Shown: piece after piece, positions 1 through 9,130 of the stretch | Numbering within the stretch: position 1 is the first letter of the stretch | Layout: every line of letters starts with the position of its first letter | Source of the DNA: an uncultured Alistipes sp. | Lineage (GTDB): Bacteria; Bacteroidota; Bacteroidia; Bacteroidales; Rikenellaceae | DNA length: 21,695 bases | NCBI GenBank assembly: GCA_959604655.1 | Contig: CAUHCL010000027.1 | Coordinates: 1 to 21,695, forward strand | Direction of reading: 5' to 3' | Notes under the pieces: model-generated | The model's database searches: none | Told to the model about the DNA's origin: nothing | Seen by the model: the letters and a program-made list of their open reading frames with translations, nothing else | Made by a program: the position numbers and the translations under genes

Positions 1-1616
1 CACCTTTCGGTGTAGTTGACCGACGGGGTGATGTTGAGGTAGTTGAACAGATTGAACGACGCCTGCACGGGGATGCTGTGCTGTACGCCGTTGCGCATGT
101 TGTCGAGCGTCTCGCGCGAGAAGATGTTCTTCTCCGAGGCGTTCACCGAGTTGGTTATCTTGCCCGCGTAGCTCATCGATATCTTCTCGTACCAGCGGTC
201 CTTGCCGATCTTCACCGAGCGCTTGAACGGGAAGAATTTCGACACGTTGAACGATATGTTGGGCAGCGTGACCGCTATGGCCTCCGTCTGCGAGTTCTGC
301 GACACGGCCATGTTCATCGACAGCGAGAAGGGCGTTCCCGCCCAGTTTTTAGAGTACGATATCGACGAGTTGGTCTGCGTGGCGAGCATGTCGTTGAGGT
401 TCGTCGCCGAATATTTGCTGTAACCGCTCGACGAGAGGTTCACCGAGGCCGAGAAAGTCGAGCCCGGGTTTGCCTTGGCGTCCTGGGAGTGGGTCCATTG
501 CAGTTTGTAGGTGTTCTGCTTCACGAAGTCGGGGTCGCCCTTGTCGCCCGAACGCACGCTGGTGAAGTCGAAATCGAAGTTGCCCGAATATTTGTATCGC
601 TTCAGGTAACGCGATTTGGCGTTCACCTCCCACGATCCGAGGGTGTAGATGCCTCCCGTCAGGGTGAGGTCCATATGCTCGCCCAAGGTGAAGTAGTAGC
701 CGAGTCCGCGCATGAAGAATCCGCGCCGCGCCTCCTCGCCGTACGAGGGCATGAGGATTCCCGATTTGGGCCCCGAGTTGAGCGGGAAGAATGCCTCGGG
801 CAGTCCGAGGAAGGGTATGTGCACATCCTCTATGACCAGATGGCCCGGGCCCATTATGGCCTTCTTTCCCGGGATGACCTTCAGCTTCGAGGCGCTGTAA
901 TAGAAGTGCGGGTGGTCGGTCTGGTCGCAGGTGGTGTACATTCCTCCCGCGATGTTGATGGTGTTGTCCTGCATCTTCTTCACGTTCTGGCCCACGAGCC
1001 ATCCGTCGCCCTGCTGCGTGGCTATGTTCTTGATCTTGGCGCGCTGGCTCTCGATGTTGTAGGTGATGGTGTCCATGTTGAGCGTGGTGGCGTCCTGCGT
1101 GAACTCGGGACGGGTCACCACGGGCACGCCGTCCACCGTGTCGGCCTTGCCGTGGGCGTATACGTTCTTGCTGTCGAGGTCTATGTTCATGAAGTCGGCC
1201 TTCAGCGTCATGTCGTCGTACGACACCTCGCCCTGCTCGTAGAGGTACACCATCTTGTTGCGCAGGTCGTAGTAGAGCGAGTCGGTGGCGCGGCCCGTGA
1301 TGATGTTGTCGAGGCCCTGCCTGCGGCGTCGGGCGGTGTCGCTTTGAGGCTCTGCCACCGAGTCGGCGGGTATGGAGTCGGGGCGGACGGCGGGCACGGA
1401 GTCCGTCATGCCGTTTTGCTGACGGAGGGCGCGCGCATTGCGCCGCGCCGCGCGGCGGCCGTCGCGTTCGGTGGTGTCCTGCGTCGCCGCGGTTTCGGCC
1501 GTCGCGTCGCTTGGCAACTCGCGCGCGGGAAGCGTCAGACCGAACACTATCTGCGCGAAGAGCGACACGACTGTTGCGGAAAGCAGATATTTAGCTCTGA
1601 ATTTACTCAAAATCAC
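1..1616 (-). CDS. lptD: LPS-assembly protein LptD, Bacteroidetes type (3' end beyond the window)
   Basis: Outer-membrane beta-barrel translocon that inserts lipopolysaccharide into the outer leaflet. Reading the minus strand from 1616 gives 538 uninterrupted codons to the window edge. Residues about 8-28 are a hydrophobic signal sequence, followed by an Asp/Arg/Pro-rich low-complexity segment (35-105). An OstA-like periplasmic section follows (about 110-260: SLYYDLRNKMVYLYEQGEV, then LKADFMNIDLDSKNVYAHG). The barrel-like region has LNSGPKSGILMPSYGEE (280-295) and many alternating aromatic/polar strands such as LGYYFTLGEHMDLTLTGG. No in-frame ATG lies near the signal sequence: the likely start is GTG at 1616, or TTG at 1610 two codons later. 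It is divergent from the amidase and MCE genes, a grouping I recall from other Bacteroidetes. Family assignment is secure; the start codon is uncertain. The C-terminal barrel is not in the window. Confidence 0.9.
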   Translation of the reverse strand, partial: MILSKFRAKYLLSATVVSLFAQIVFGLTLPARELPSDATAETAATQDTTERDGRRAARRNARALRQQNGMTDSVPAVRPDSIPADSVAEPQSDTARRRRQGLDNIITGRATDSLYYDLRNKMVYLYEQGEVSYDDMTLKADFMNIDLDSKNVYAHGKADTVDGVPVVTRPEFTQDATTLNMDTITYNIESQRAKIKNIATQQGDGWLVGQNVKKMQDNTINIAGGMYTTCDQTDHPHFYYSASKLKVIPGKKAIMGPGHLVIEDVHIPFLGLPEAFFPLNSGPKSGILMPSYGEEARRGFFMRGLGYYFTLGEHMDLTLTGGIYTLGSWEVNAKSRYLKRYKYSGNFDFDFTSVRSGDKGDPDFVKQNTYKLQWTHSQDAKANPGSTFSASVNLSSSGYSKYSATNLNDMLATQTNSSISYSKNWAGTPFSLSMNMAVSQNSQTEAIAVTLPNISFNVSKFFPFKRSVKIGKDRWYEKISMSYAGKITNSVNASEKNIFSRETLDNMRNGVQHSIPVQASFNLFNYLNITPSVNYTER

Positions 1617-1628
1617 AATAATTTTTCG

Positions 1629-1636
1629 TATCTTTG
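1629..1636 (+). promoter_or_regulatory. Candidate Bacteroidetes -7 element for the amidase gene
   Basis: The plus strand reads TATCTTTG followed by CCG, a full match to TAnnTTTG. It lies just upstream of the lptD start on the other strand and about 118 nt before the amidase ATG. Expected transcription start is near 1643. A clear -33 TTG is not visible. Its position means the amidase leader would be antisense to the lptD leader over about 55 nt. Confidence 0.5.
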
Positions 1637-1703
1637 CCGACGAGTCGGCAAAACCGCTCGGGGCGTTCCCGTATGGGGGATTCCGCTCGCGGTTTTTAAC
1701 CGA

Positions 1704-1711
1704 CAAATATA
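1704..1711 (-). promoter_or_regulatory. Candidate Bacteroidetes -7 element for lptD
   Basis: The minus strand reads TATATTTG, a full match to the Bacteroidetes housekeeping sigma -7 consensus TAnnTTTG, in an AT-rich island about 90 nt upstream of the GTG start of lptD. A transcription start near 1697 would be expected. I could not identify a convincing -33 TTG partner, so this rests on one motif and its position. Confidence 0.5.
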
Positions 1712-1753
1712 GCTTTTTTTTGTGTATTACCGATAATTGCCTGCTGTTTTTAT

Positions 1754-2980
1754 ATGAAACGTACAGTTCTCCGTCTGCTGCTTGTTTTGACTGCGGTTTC
1801 CGTTTTCGCTGCCGACTCGTTCGCACGCGACGATAACGGTTCGGGCGTGCGGGTTATTGTCATCGATGCAGGTCACGGCGGCAAGGCGTTCCCTGGCGCG
1901 GTCTACGGCGGCGTGAAGGAGAAGGATATCAATCTGGCCGTGGCGCTGAAATTAGGCGCGCTGCTGGAGAAGGAGCTGCCTCATGTCAGGATAGTCTACA
2001 CCCGCAAAACCGACACGGCTCTGGGCAAGACCTTGAACGACGACCTTACGGCCCGCGCCAATACGGCCAACAAGGCGGGCGGCGACTTTTTCATCTCCAT
2101 ACACGCCAACGCGGCCCCGGGCAAACCGTCGGTCAAGGGCGCCGAGACCATCATAATGGGCGAGAGCGAGAAGGAGACCCGTTACAACGAGAGCGCGCTG
2201 TACAACAATAACAAGGACGAACTGATCGATATGTCGGACGAGAATACGGCGGCCATGGTGCGCGCCTACATTCAGAATCTGCAATTCACCTACGGCGAGT
2301 ACAGCGAGATGATGGCCCGCATCATGCAGTCGCACTACGCCAAGGGCGGCCGCAATGCCCGCAGGGTCAATCGCCAGCTGCTCAAGGTGCTCTATGCCAC
2401 CGATATGCCGAGCGTGCTGACCGAGCTGGGCTTCATGACCAACCCAGGGGAGCTGGGCTTCATGAATTCCGAGAAGGGGCAGGCGCACTATGCGCGCATA
2501 CTGTGCGATGCGGTGAAGGAGTACGTAGGCTATATCGACAAGCTGTCGGGCGGCTCGTCTGCTGTGTCTGCCGTGTCGGCCCCCGAGCCCGAGCCTGCCG
2601 CCGAGTCGGACGGACCCGAGACCGTCTCGGAGAAAGAAACGGCGGCCGTGGAGACTGCCGCGGCCAAGCCCGCAGCCAAACGTGCGGAGCCTGCCGAATC
2701 GACAGCGTCGGCCGCTTCCGCGACTAAAGCCGCGTCGGGAAAGAGGGGCTACACCATCCAGCTGCTCGCCTCCGACAAGGCGGTCAAGACCACCGACAGC
2801 CAGTTCAAGAGCTATCGCGGCAAGGTGCGCCGACTGTCGGGCGGAGGGGTGCTCAAATACAAATATTGCTACGGCGAATACTCCACGGCTGCCGAGGCGA
2901 ACCGCCATCTGGCCGAGGTGCGCCGCAGTTTCAAGGATGCCTTCGTGGTGCGCTACGAAGGCGACCGCATAGCCAGATAG
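1754..2980 (+). CDS. Secreted N-acetylmuramoyl-L-alanine amidase (Amidase_3) with C-terminal SPOR domain
   Basis: Zinc-dependent hydrolase that cuts the amide bond between MurNAc and the stem peptide; expected in the periplasm, where such enzymes work in daughter-cell separation and wall turnover. The 408-residue protein has a signal peptide (1-24), then an Amidase_3 domain (about 33-260). Candidate zinc ligands are H41 (DAGHGG), E56 (GVKEKDIN) and H117 (SIHAN), with catalytic E224 in VLTELGFM. An Ala/Glu/Pro-rich linker (265-330) leads to a SPOR domain (about 331-402, GYTIQLLAS...), a module that binds denuded septal glycan. ATG 1754 places the signal peptide correctly. It is divergent from lptD and 74 nt ahead of the MCE gene. 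All catalytic residues appear present. It is a division-amidase type rather than a lysozyme; the exact paralogue is not assignable. Confidence 0.93.
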   Translation: MKRTVLRLLLVLTAVSVFAADSFARDDNGSGVRVIVIDAGHGGKAFPGAVYGGVKEKDINLAVALKLGALLEKELPHVRIVYTRKTDTALGKTLNDDLTARANTANKAGGDFFISIHANAAPGKPSVKGAETIIMGESEKETRYNESALYNNNKDELIDMSDENTAAMVRAYIQNLQFTYGEYSEMMARIMQSHYAKGGRNARRVNRQLLKVLYATDMPSVLTELGFMTNPGELGFMNSEKGQAHYARILCDAVKEYVGYIDKLSGGSSAVSAVSAPEPEPAAESDGPETVSEKETAAVETAAAKPAAKRAEPAESTASAASATKAASGKRGYTIQLLASDKAVKTTDSQFKSYRGKVRRLSGGGVLKYKYCYGEYSTAAEANRHLAEVRRSFKDAFVVRYEGDRIAR

Positions 2981-3060
2981 TTCGGGCCGATATTTGAAAT
3001 GTGTGAATATTGCCCTCGGCAAGTGGTTGCGCGTAGTGGCAGCGAAATAAAACGATGATT

Positions 3061-4062
3061 ATGAAACGAGAAGTGAAAATAGGTTTGTTCGCGGTGGCCG
3101 TGCTGTTGGCGGCGTGGGCCGTGGCGAAGTTTCTCAAGGGCGCCGAGATCTTCGGCAATACCAACAAATATTACGCCTATTACGAGCAGGTGGGCGGCAT
3201 ACAGACCGCCTCGCACGTCATGATCTGCGGCGTCAAGGTCGGCTCGGTCACGCGGGTCGATCTGGACGAGGATATGTCGCGCGGCGTTTGGCTCGAACTG
3301 TCGGTCGACAAGCGTTTCCGCATTCCCGCCGACTCGAAAGCCAAGATCTTCAGCAACGGCGTGATGGGCGGCAAGGCGATCGAGATCGTCATGGGCTCCT
3401 CGTCCGAGATCATTCCCGACGACGGCACCATAGCGTCGCAGGCGGGGACCGATCTGTTCGACATGGCGGGTACCGAGCTGGAGTTCTTCAAGGAGAAGAT
3501 AGCCGCGGTAGCCGACGGGCTCACCGCCGCACTCGACGGCATAAACGTGCTGCTGACCGAGAATACGACCAACATAAACAGCATCGTCTCGAATGTCGAC
3601 GGCCTTACGGGCAACGTCAACGACATGCTGGCCAAGGAGAAGGAGCACATGGAGGTCGCCCTCTCGTCGCTGAGCCGCTTTTCGAAGAGTCTGGGCGACA
3701 ATGCCGAGAAGATAGACACCATAATGAACAACATGAGCCGTTTCTCCACCGAACTCGCCGAAGCCGATCTGGTGGGTTCGATAGAGGGCGCGGTGGAGAA
3801 TCTGAATGCCGTGCTGGCTTCGGCGCACGACGATTCGGGCAGCGTGGGCCGACTGCTCAAGGATCCCGAGCTGTACGACAACCTCACCTCGGCCACCGAG
3901 AACCTGTCGGCGCTGCTGGCCGATCTGAAGGAGAACCCCAAACGCTACGTTCACTTCTCGGTCTTCGGCAACGATCCTTCGCGCAAGGCCCGCAAGGCCG
4001 CCGAGAAGGAGGCGAAAAAGGAGGCCAAACGCGACGCCAAAGCGGCGAAAAAGACCGAATAA
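3061..4062 (+). CDS. MlaD-like MCE-domain lipid-transport protein
   Basis: Substrate-binding subunit of an Mla-type phospholipid ABC transporter; MCE proteins form hexameric rings that carry lipids across the periplasm. One N-terminal membrane helix (about residues 8-24 counting from 3055) precedes a single MCE domain (about 37-115) with YYAYYEQVGGIQTASHVMICGVKVG. A long alpha-helical tail (140-310) with heptad-like Leu/Ile/Asn spacing follows, and then a Lys/Ala/Glu-rich C-terminus. Two starts are possible, ATG 3055 (MIMKREVKIG) or ATG 3061 (MKREVKIG); I prefer 3061 because the family usually begins MK(K/R)EVKIG. The partner MlaE/MlaF genes are not in this window, so the complete transporter must be encoded elsewhere. 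It sits just downstream of the amidase and probably shares its transcript. Confidence 0.9.
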   Translation: MKREVKIGLFAVAVLLAAWAVAKFLKGAEIFGNTNKYYAYYEQVGGIQTASHVMICGVKVGSVTRVDLDEDMSRGVWLELSVDKRFRIPADSKAKIFSNGVMGGKAIEIVMGSSSEIIPDDGTIASQAGTDLFDMAGTELEFFKEKIAAVADGLTAALDGINVLLTENTTNINSIVSNVDGLTGNVNDMLAKEKEHMEVALSSLSRFSKSLGDNAEKIDTIMNNMSRFSTELAEADLVGSIEGAVENLNAVLASAHDDSGSVGRLLKDPELYDNLTSATENLSALLADLKENPKRYVHFSVFGNDPSRKARKAAEKEAKKEAKRDAKAAKKTE

Positions 4063-4166
4063 CCACTGTTTTTGCGCGGTTCCCGCGGGAGGGGCGCACC
4101 GAAGCAATCCGCCGAGGTGTCGTATTTCCCGCCTTTGCCGCATGTGTAATTTAGAATTGAGATTTG

Positions 4167-6671
4167 ATGATATACCCCAATAATTTCGAGCAGAAGATCG
4201 GTTTCGACCGCCTTCGCGGACAGATCGTCGATCTGTGCGGCATGCAGGCCTCCAGACGGCTTGTCGAGGCGGAGGGCTTTTCCTCTTCGCGCGAGGAGAT
4301 CGAACGCCGTCAGGATACGGCCGACGAGATGCGCGTGTTGATGATGCTCGACTCCGACGCTCCGCGCGACGAGTTCCCCGATACGGAGGGTATCGTGGAG
4401 AAGATAGGAGTCGAGGGCGCTTTTCTCGACGTGGCCGAGGTCGCCGTGCTGCGCCGCGCACTGACTGCGGTGGGCAACATGGTAGGCTTCCTGCTCGGTC
4501 GGCCCGAGGGCCGCTATCCGCGGCTGCGCAGCCGCAGCGAGCGGGTGTGCGTCTTCCCCGACGTGATCCGCCGCATCAACCAGCTCATCGACGACGAGGG
4601 GCAGGTGCGCGACGGCGCATCCCCCGAACTGCTTGCCGTCCGCCGCGCCATCCGCGATCACGAGGGGCAGGTGGCCAAACGTTTGCAGCAGGTGCTGAGC
4701 AACGCCAAGCGTGCGGGCATAGTGGATGCCGACGCCATGATATCCATGCGCGACGGACGTGCCGTGATCCCCGTGTCGGCGGGCAACAAACGCAAACTCA
4801 ACGGATTCATCCACGACGAATCGGCCACGGGCAAGACCTTTTACATCGAACCAGTCGAGGTGGTGGAGCTCAACAACGCGCTCCGCGAGCTGGAGTATGC
4901 CGAGCGGCGCGAGATAGTGCGTCTGCTCACCGAGTTCACCGATTCGCTGCGTCCCGACGCCGAGCCGATAGCCGCCGCGGGCGACTACCTCGCCGAGATG
5001 GATGCCGTGCGGGCCAAGGCGCGCTGGGCCATCGACAACGGTGCGGGCAAACCCATCGTTTCGACCGACGACCGTCTGGAGCTGCGCCGTGCGTTCCACC
5101 CTCTGCTGGCGCAGACGTTGCGCCGCGAAAAGAAGGAGCTGGTGCCGCTGGACATGCAGCTCGACCGCAACCGCCACATTCTGGTGATCTCGGGTCCCAA
5201 TGCGGGCGGAAAATCGGTGTGCCTCAAGACCGCGGGCATCGTTCAGTATATGTTCCAGTGCGGATTCCCCGTCACGGCGGGCGAAAACAGCGAACTGCCA
5301 GTGTTCGATAGCATCTGCATCGACATAGGCGACGAGCAGTCGATGGACAACGACCTTTCGACCTACTCGTCGCACCTGCTCAACATGAAACACATGTTGC
5401 AGGCGGCCTCGCCGCGTACGTTCGTCCTCATCGACGAGTTCGGCTCGGGCACCGAGCCCGTGATCGGCGGCGCGATAGCCGAGTCGATCCTCGAACGCCT
5501 GCTGGAGAGGGGATGCTACGGCGTCATCACCACCCACTATTCGAATATAAAGTACTATGCCACGGGCACCGATGGCATCGCCAACGGCGCCATGATGTTC
5601 GACGTGCAGAACATCCGCCCGCTGTTCAAGCTGGAGCAGGGCAAGCCCGGCAGCTCGTTCGCGATAGAGATCGCGCGCAAGATCGGCCTGCCCGAGGAGA
5701 TCATCCGCTCGGCGAGCGACAAGGCGGGCAGCGACCACATAAACCTCGAACGCCAGCTCCGCGAGATCGCGCGCGACCGTCACTACTGGTCGCAGAAGCG
5801 CGACCGCATACGCCAGACCGACCGCAAGGTCGAGGAACTGGAGACCAGCTACGCCGAGCAGCTCTCCCGCATCAAGAGCGAGCGGCAGGAGATACTGCGC
5901 AAGGCCAAGGAGGAAGCGCAGCGACTTGTGGCCGAGGCCAACCGTCAGATCGAGAATACCATACGTACCATCCGCGAGGCCCAGGCCGAAAAGGAGCTGA
6001 CGCGTCTGGCGCGTCGCGAGCTGGACGAGTTCCGCGACACGGTCGAACAGGCCGATGCGGGGTTGTCGCACGACAGCGAGCGCGTGGAGCGCGAGATGGA
6101 ACGTCTGTCGCGCCGCATGGCCCGCCGCGAGGAACGTCGCGAGCGTGCGGGGCAGACCACATCCAAGCCGCAAGCGGAGCAGGCCGAACCCGCACCTGCC
6201 GAGGTGACCGTAGGGTCGAAAGTGCGTATCGATGGGCAGGAGGTCGTCGGCGTGGTGCAGAGCATCAAGGGGCGCAAGGCCCAGGTGGCTTTCGGACAGA
6301 TACTCACCACGGTCGACCGCGACAAGCTGGATGTCATATCGAATGCCGAGTATAAGAAATCTGTCCGTCCCGTCGCTCCGCGTACGGTGGTGTCGGTCGA
6401 CATATCGGCGCGCAAGCTCAATTTCCGCGACAGCGTCGACGTGCGCGGCATGCGTGCCGCCGAGGCGCTGGAGGTGGTGCAGGATCTGGTCGACGACGCG
6501 CTTATGGTGGGCGTCGGCGGCGTCACGATCCTTCACGGCAAGGGTACGGGAGCTTTGAAGGAGGAAATCCGCCGCTACCTGCGCAGCGTGCCCGAGGTGG
6601 CCTCGGCGCGCGACGAACATGCCGACCGCGGCGGCGCGGGCATCACCGTGGTGACCTTCGCCAACGATTGA
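4167..6671 (+). CDS. mutS2: MutS2 family ATPase with C-terminal Smr domain
   Basis: MutS2 proteins are DNA- or ribosome-acting ATPases, not mismatch-repair MutS. Proposed roles are suppression of homologous recombination and, in Bacillus, splitting of collided ribosomes. The 834-residue product has a MutS core/clamp region (1-310), Walker A GPNAGGKS (about 343-350), a Q/D-loop segment SMDNDLSTYSSH (392-403), Walker B VLIDEFGSG (420-428) and a switch His in TTHYSN. A Glu/Arg-rich coiled coil (about 515-655) and a small basic beta segment (660-715) follow. The C-terminal Smr domain (about 753-834) has DVRGM and HGKGTG. It lacks the mismatch-recognition domain I, as the family does. The TTG at 4164 immediately before could start translation, but the adjacent ATG 4167 is the better choice. 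Full length for the family. Confidence 0.95.
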   Translation: MIYPNNFEQKIGFDRLRGQIVDLCGMQASRRLVEAEGFSSSREEIERRQDTADEMRVLMMLDSDAPRDEFPDTEGIVEKIGVEGAFLDVAEVAVLRRALTAVGNMVGFLLGRPEGRYPRLRSRSERVCVFPDVIRRINQLIDDEGQVRDGASPELLAVRRAIRDHEGQVAKRLQQVLSNAKRAGIVDADAMISMRDGRAVIPVSAGNKRKLNGFIHDESATGKTFYIEPVEVVELNNALRELEYAERREIVRLLTEFTDSLRPDAEPIAAAGDYLAEMDAVRAKARWAIDNGAGKPIVSTDDRLELRRAFHPLLAQTLRREKKELVPLDMQLDRNRHILVISGPNAGGKSVCLKTAGIVQYMFQCGFPVTAGENSELPVFDSICIDIGDEQSMDNDLSTYSSHLLNMKHMLQAASPRTFVLIDEFGSGTEPVIGGAIAESILERLLERGCYGVITTHYSNIKYYATGTDGIANGAMMFDVQNIRPLFKLEQGKPGSSFAIEIARKIGLPEEIIRSASDKAGSDHINLERQLREIARDRHYWSQKRDRIRQTDRKVEELETSYAEQLSRIKSERQEILRKAKEEAQRLVAEANRQIENTIRTIREAQAEKELTRLARRELDEFRDTVEQADAGLSHDSERVEREMERLSRRMARREERRERAGQTTSKPQAEQAEPAPAEVTVGSKVRIDGQEVVGVVQSIKGRKAQVAFGQILTTVDRDKLDVISNAEYKKSVRPVAPRTVVSVDISARKLNFRDSVDVRGMRAAEALEVVQDLVDDALMVGVGGVTILHGKGTGALKEEIRRYLRSVPEVASARDEHADRGGAGITVVTFAND

Positions 6672-6763
6672 TCGGGTGAGGTTTCGCCCCGCGGTTGCAG
6701 CCCGCTTTATAGAGCGGCGGCGAATTGCGATGACGTGAAATTGTTTGAAGAGACTTTTGTTTT

Positions 6764-9130
6764 ATGAAATACAGACTTTCGGAAATAGCCCGAATATGCG
6801 GCGGCTGCCTGCTGGGCGAGGATGTGACGGTCGCCGATGTGGTGACCGACTCGCGCAGTTGCGCGTTCGCCGACGGGGCGATGTTCGTGGCCATGCGCGG
6901 CGTGAACCACGATTCGCACGACAACGTGGCCGAGATGTATCGCCGCGGCGTGCGGGGATTCATGGTCGAGCGTGCCGACGCGTCCGCGATTCCGTGCGGC
7001 GCGGGATATGTCGTGGTCGATAATTCGCTGGAGGCTTTGCAGCGTCTGGCGGCCGCGCATCGCGCGGCTTTCGGCGGCACGGTGGTGGGCATCACGGGAT
7101 CCAACGGCAAGACCGTGGTGAAGGAGTGGACGGCCGCGTCGCTGCCTTCGTCGGTGAGGTTCCTCGCCTCGCCCGCCAGCTACAATTCGCAGCTGGGCGT
7201 GGCGCTGTCGCTGCTTATGATCGAGGGCGACGAGGAGGTGGCCCTGATCGAGGCGGGAATCTCCGAACGCGGCGAAATGGAGCGTCTGGAGCGCATGATA
7301 CGTCCCGACGTGGTGCTTTTCACCTCCATCGGCGACGCTCACCAGAGCAACTTTTCGAGCCTCGGCGAGAAGATCGCCGAGAAGATGATACTGGCGCGCG
7401 GGGCCCGCACATTCATCTATCACGGTTTCTACCGCGAGATAGCGGACGCGTTGCCCGAACTGCTGCCCGCCTCGTGCCGTGCGGTGGACGCCGCCGAAGC
7501 CGACGTGTCGGAGCTGCCCGCCTGTAACGAGGCTCTGTGTATCGATGCGGCTGAGGTCAAGACGCTCTGCGGCGTGCTGGGCTGTCCCGAGCCGCGTCTG
7601 GAACCTGCCGCCACGGCCATGCGTCTGGAGGTGAAGGAGGGCGTCGACGGCTCTACCATAATCAACGATTCGTACAATTCCGACATAAACTCCCTGGCCA
7701 TCGCGCTCGATACCCTGCGCAGCGTGGCCTTGGGCGGCGGCGCCACCGCCGTCGTTTCCGACATATTGCAGAGCGGCATGGGCGACGACGAACTTTATTC
7801 GCGCGTGGCGCAGCTCGCGGCGGGCGCGGGTGTCGATCTGCTGATCGGCGTGGGCGAGCGCATACGCGCTCATGCCGACAAGTTCCGCTGCGCGACTCGT
7901 TTCTACGACTCCACCGAGGACCTTTTGCGCGGACTCAAGCCCGAGGATACCGCAGGCCGCGCCGTGTTGCTCAAGGGCAATCGGCGGTCGCATTTCGAAC
8001 GCGTGTGCCACGCTCTGGAGCGTCGCAGCCACACCACGGTGCTGGAGGTGAATCTCAACGCCATGACCCACAACGTCGGTTACTTCCGCCGCTTCCTGCC
8101 CATGAACCACCGTCTGGTGGCTATGGTCAAGGCGCGCTCCTACGGCGCGGGCGACGTCGAGGTGGCGCAGCTTCTGCAACGTCTGGGCGTCGATTATCTG
8201 GCCGTAGCCTTCGCCGACGAGGGCATAACGCTGCGCGAGAAGGGCATAACCATGCCCATAGTGGTGCTCAACGCCGATGCGGGCAGTTTCGACAAGATGG
8301 TCGCGCACTCTCTCGAACCCGAGATATACGATTTCCGCTCGCTGGCCGATTTCATGCGCAGCGTGGAGCGTTACGGCGGCCGCAACTATCCCGTGCACAT
8401 AAAGTTCGATACGGGCATGCACCGTCTGGGATTCATCGAGGCGGAGATCGCGCGGCTCGCGGAGATGCTCCGCGAAACGCGAGTAGTGCGTGCGGCCACC
8501 GTATTCGCCCATCTGTCGTGCGCCGACGATCCGTCGCAGGATGACTTCACGCGCGGGCAGATCGCCTTGTTCGATAGCATGAGCTCCGCTCTGGCCGAGG
8601 CCCTGCCTTACGGCGTGCTGCGCCATACGGCCAATTCGGCCGCCATAGAGCGCTTCCCCGAAGCGGCGTTCGACATGTGCCGTCTGGGGCTGGGCCTTTA
8701 CGGCTACGGTTACCGTCACAACGACGAGCTCCTGCCCGTCTCGACCCTCAAGACCCGCATCGTGCAGTTGCGCGGGCGTCGGGCGGGCGAGGCCATCGGC
8801 TACGGCCGCTCGCAGACACTCGTCCGCGACAGCCTCATAGCCACGGTGCCCATAGGCTATGCCGACGGTCTGGACCGCCACCTGAGCGGCGGACGCTGGT
8901 CGATGCTCGTGGCGGGGCGTCCCGCACCGATCGTGGGCCGCATCTGCATGGACAGCTGCATGATCGACGTGACCGATATCGCGGGGGTGAAGGAGGGCGA
9001 CGAGGCCGTGGTCTTCTCGCCCGCGGCGGGCAATACCCCCGAGGATATGGCCGAGGTGCTGGGTACCATACCTTATGAAATAATGACGTCAGTGTCGTCG
9101 CGTGTGAAACGCATTTATGTAAAGGAGTGA
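6764..9130 (+). CDS. murF-alr: Bifunctional UDP-MurNAc-tripeptide:D-Ala-D-Ala ligase / alanine racemase
   Basis: Fusion of two cytoplasmic peptidoglycan-precursor enzymes (788 residues). The N-terminal MurF half (1-425) adds D-Ala-D-Ala to UDP-MurNAc-tripeptide. It has a substrate-binding domain, P-loop GITGSNGKT (109-117, K116), IEAGISERGEM (162-172) and NDSYNSDINS (301-310). The C-terminal fold-type III racemase (about 426-788) makes D-Ala from L-Ala. PLP lysine is K456 in VAMVKARSYGAG, the re-face catalytic Tyr is Y680 in EAIGYGRSQT, and MDSCMIDVT (729-737) is the Alr C-terminal motif. There is no stop or frameshift in the linker, so this is a true fusion of a type annotated across Bacteroidetes. 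The stop codon overlaps the start of the downstream methylase. Both active sites look intact. Confidence 0.96.
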   Translation: MKYRLSEIARICGGCLLGEDVTVADVVTDSRSCAFADGAMFVAMRGVNHDSHDNVAEMYRRGVRGFMVERADASAIPCGAGYVVVDNSLEALQRLAAAHRAAFGGTVVGITGSNGKTVVKEWTAASLPSSVRFLASPASYNSQLGVALSLLMIEGDEEVALIEAGISERGEMERLERMIRPDVVLFTSIGDAHQSNFSSLGEKIAEKMILARGARTFIYHGFYREIADALPELLPASCRAVDAAEADVSELPACNEALCIDAAEVKTLCGVLGCPEPRLEPAATAMRLEVKEGVDGSTIINDSYNSDINSLAIALDTLRSVALGGGATAVVSDILQSGMGDDELYSRVAQLAAGAGVDLLIGVGERIRAHADKFRCATRFYDSTEDLLRGLKPEDTAGRAVLLKGNRRSHFERVCHALERRSHTTVLEVNLNAMTHNVGYFRRFLPMNHRLVAMVKARSYGAGDVEVAQLLQRLGVDYLAVAFADEGITLREKGITMPIVVLNADAGSFDKMVAHSLEPEIYDFRSLADFMRSVERYGGRNYPVHIKFDTGMHRLGFIEAEIARLAEMLRETRVVRAATVFAHLSCADDPSQDDFTRGQIALFDSMSSALAEALPYGVLRHTANSAAIERFPEAAFDMCRLGLGLYGYGYRHNDELLPVSTLKTRIVQLRGRRAGEAIGYGRSQTLVRDSLIATVPIGYADGLDRHLSGGRWSMLVAGRPAPIVGRICMDSCMIDVTDIAGVKEGDEAVVFSPAAGNTPEDMAEVLGTIPYEIMTSVSSRVKRIYVKE

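Noticed and set aside
78..1712. 544-codon plus-strand open frame
   Set aside because: Antisense to lptD; the product is an Arg/Val/His-rich string with no domain, typical of GC-rich shadow frames.
2989..2996. GATATTTG as a promoter for the MCE gene
   Set aside because: First base of the -7 consensus is wrong and no -33 element is present; co-transcription with the amidase gene is simpler.
4063..4166. Terminator after the MCE gene
   Set aside because: Only a 5-bp CGCGG/CCGCG hairpin with no following T run.
3951..6620. 889-codon minus-strand open frame opposite mutS2
   Set aside because: Longer than the real gene, but composition is that of a shadow (Leu/Ala/Val/His-rich, no motif), while the plus strand encodes a full MutS2 with every expected motif.
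6672..6763. Terminator or promoter between mutS2 and murF-alr
   Set aside because: There is a 5-bp CCGCT/AGCGG pairing without a T run, and GACTTTTG misses the -7 consensus and lies too close to the ATG.
6707..8881. 724-codon minus-strand open frame opposite murF-alr
   Set aside because: Antisense to intact MurF and Alr active-site motifs; no recognisable domain of its own.
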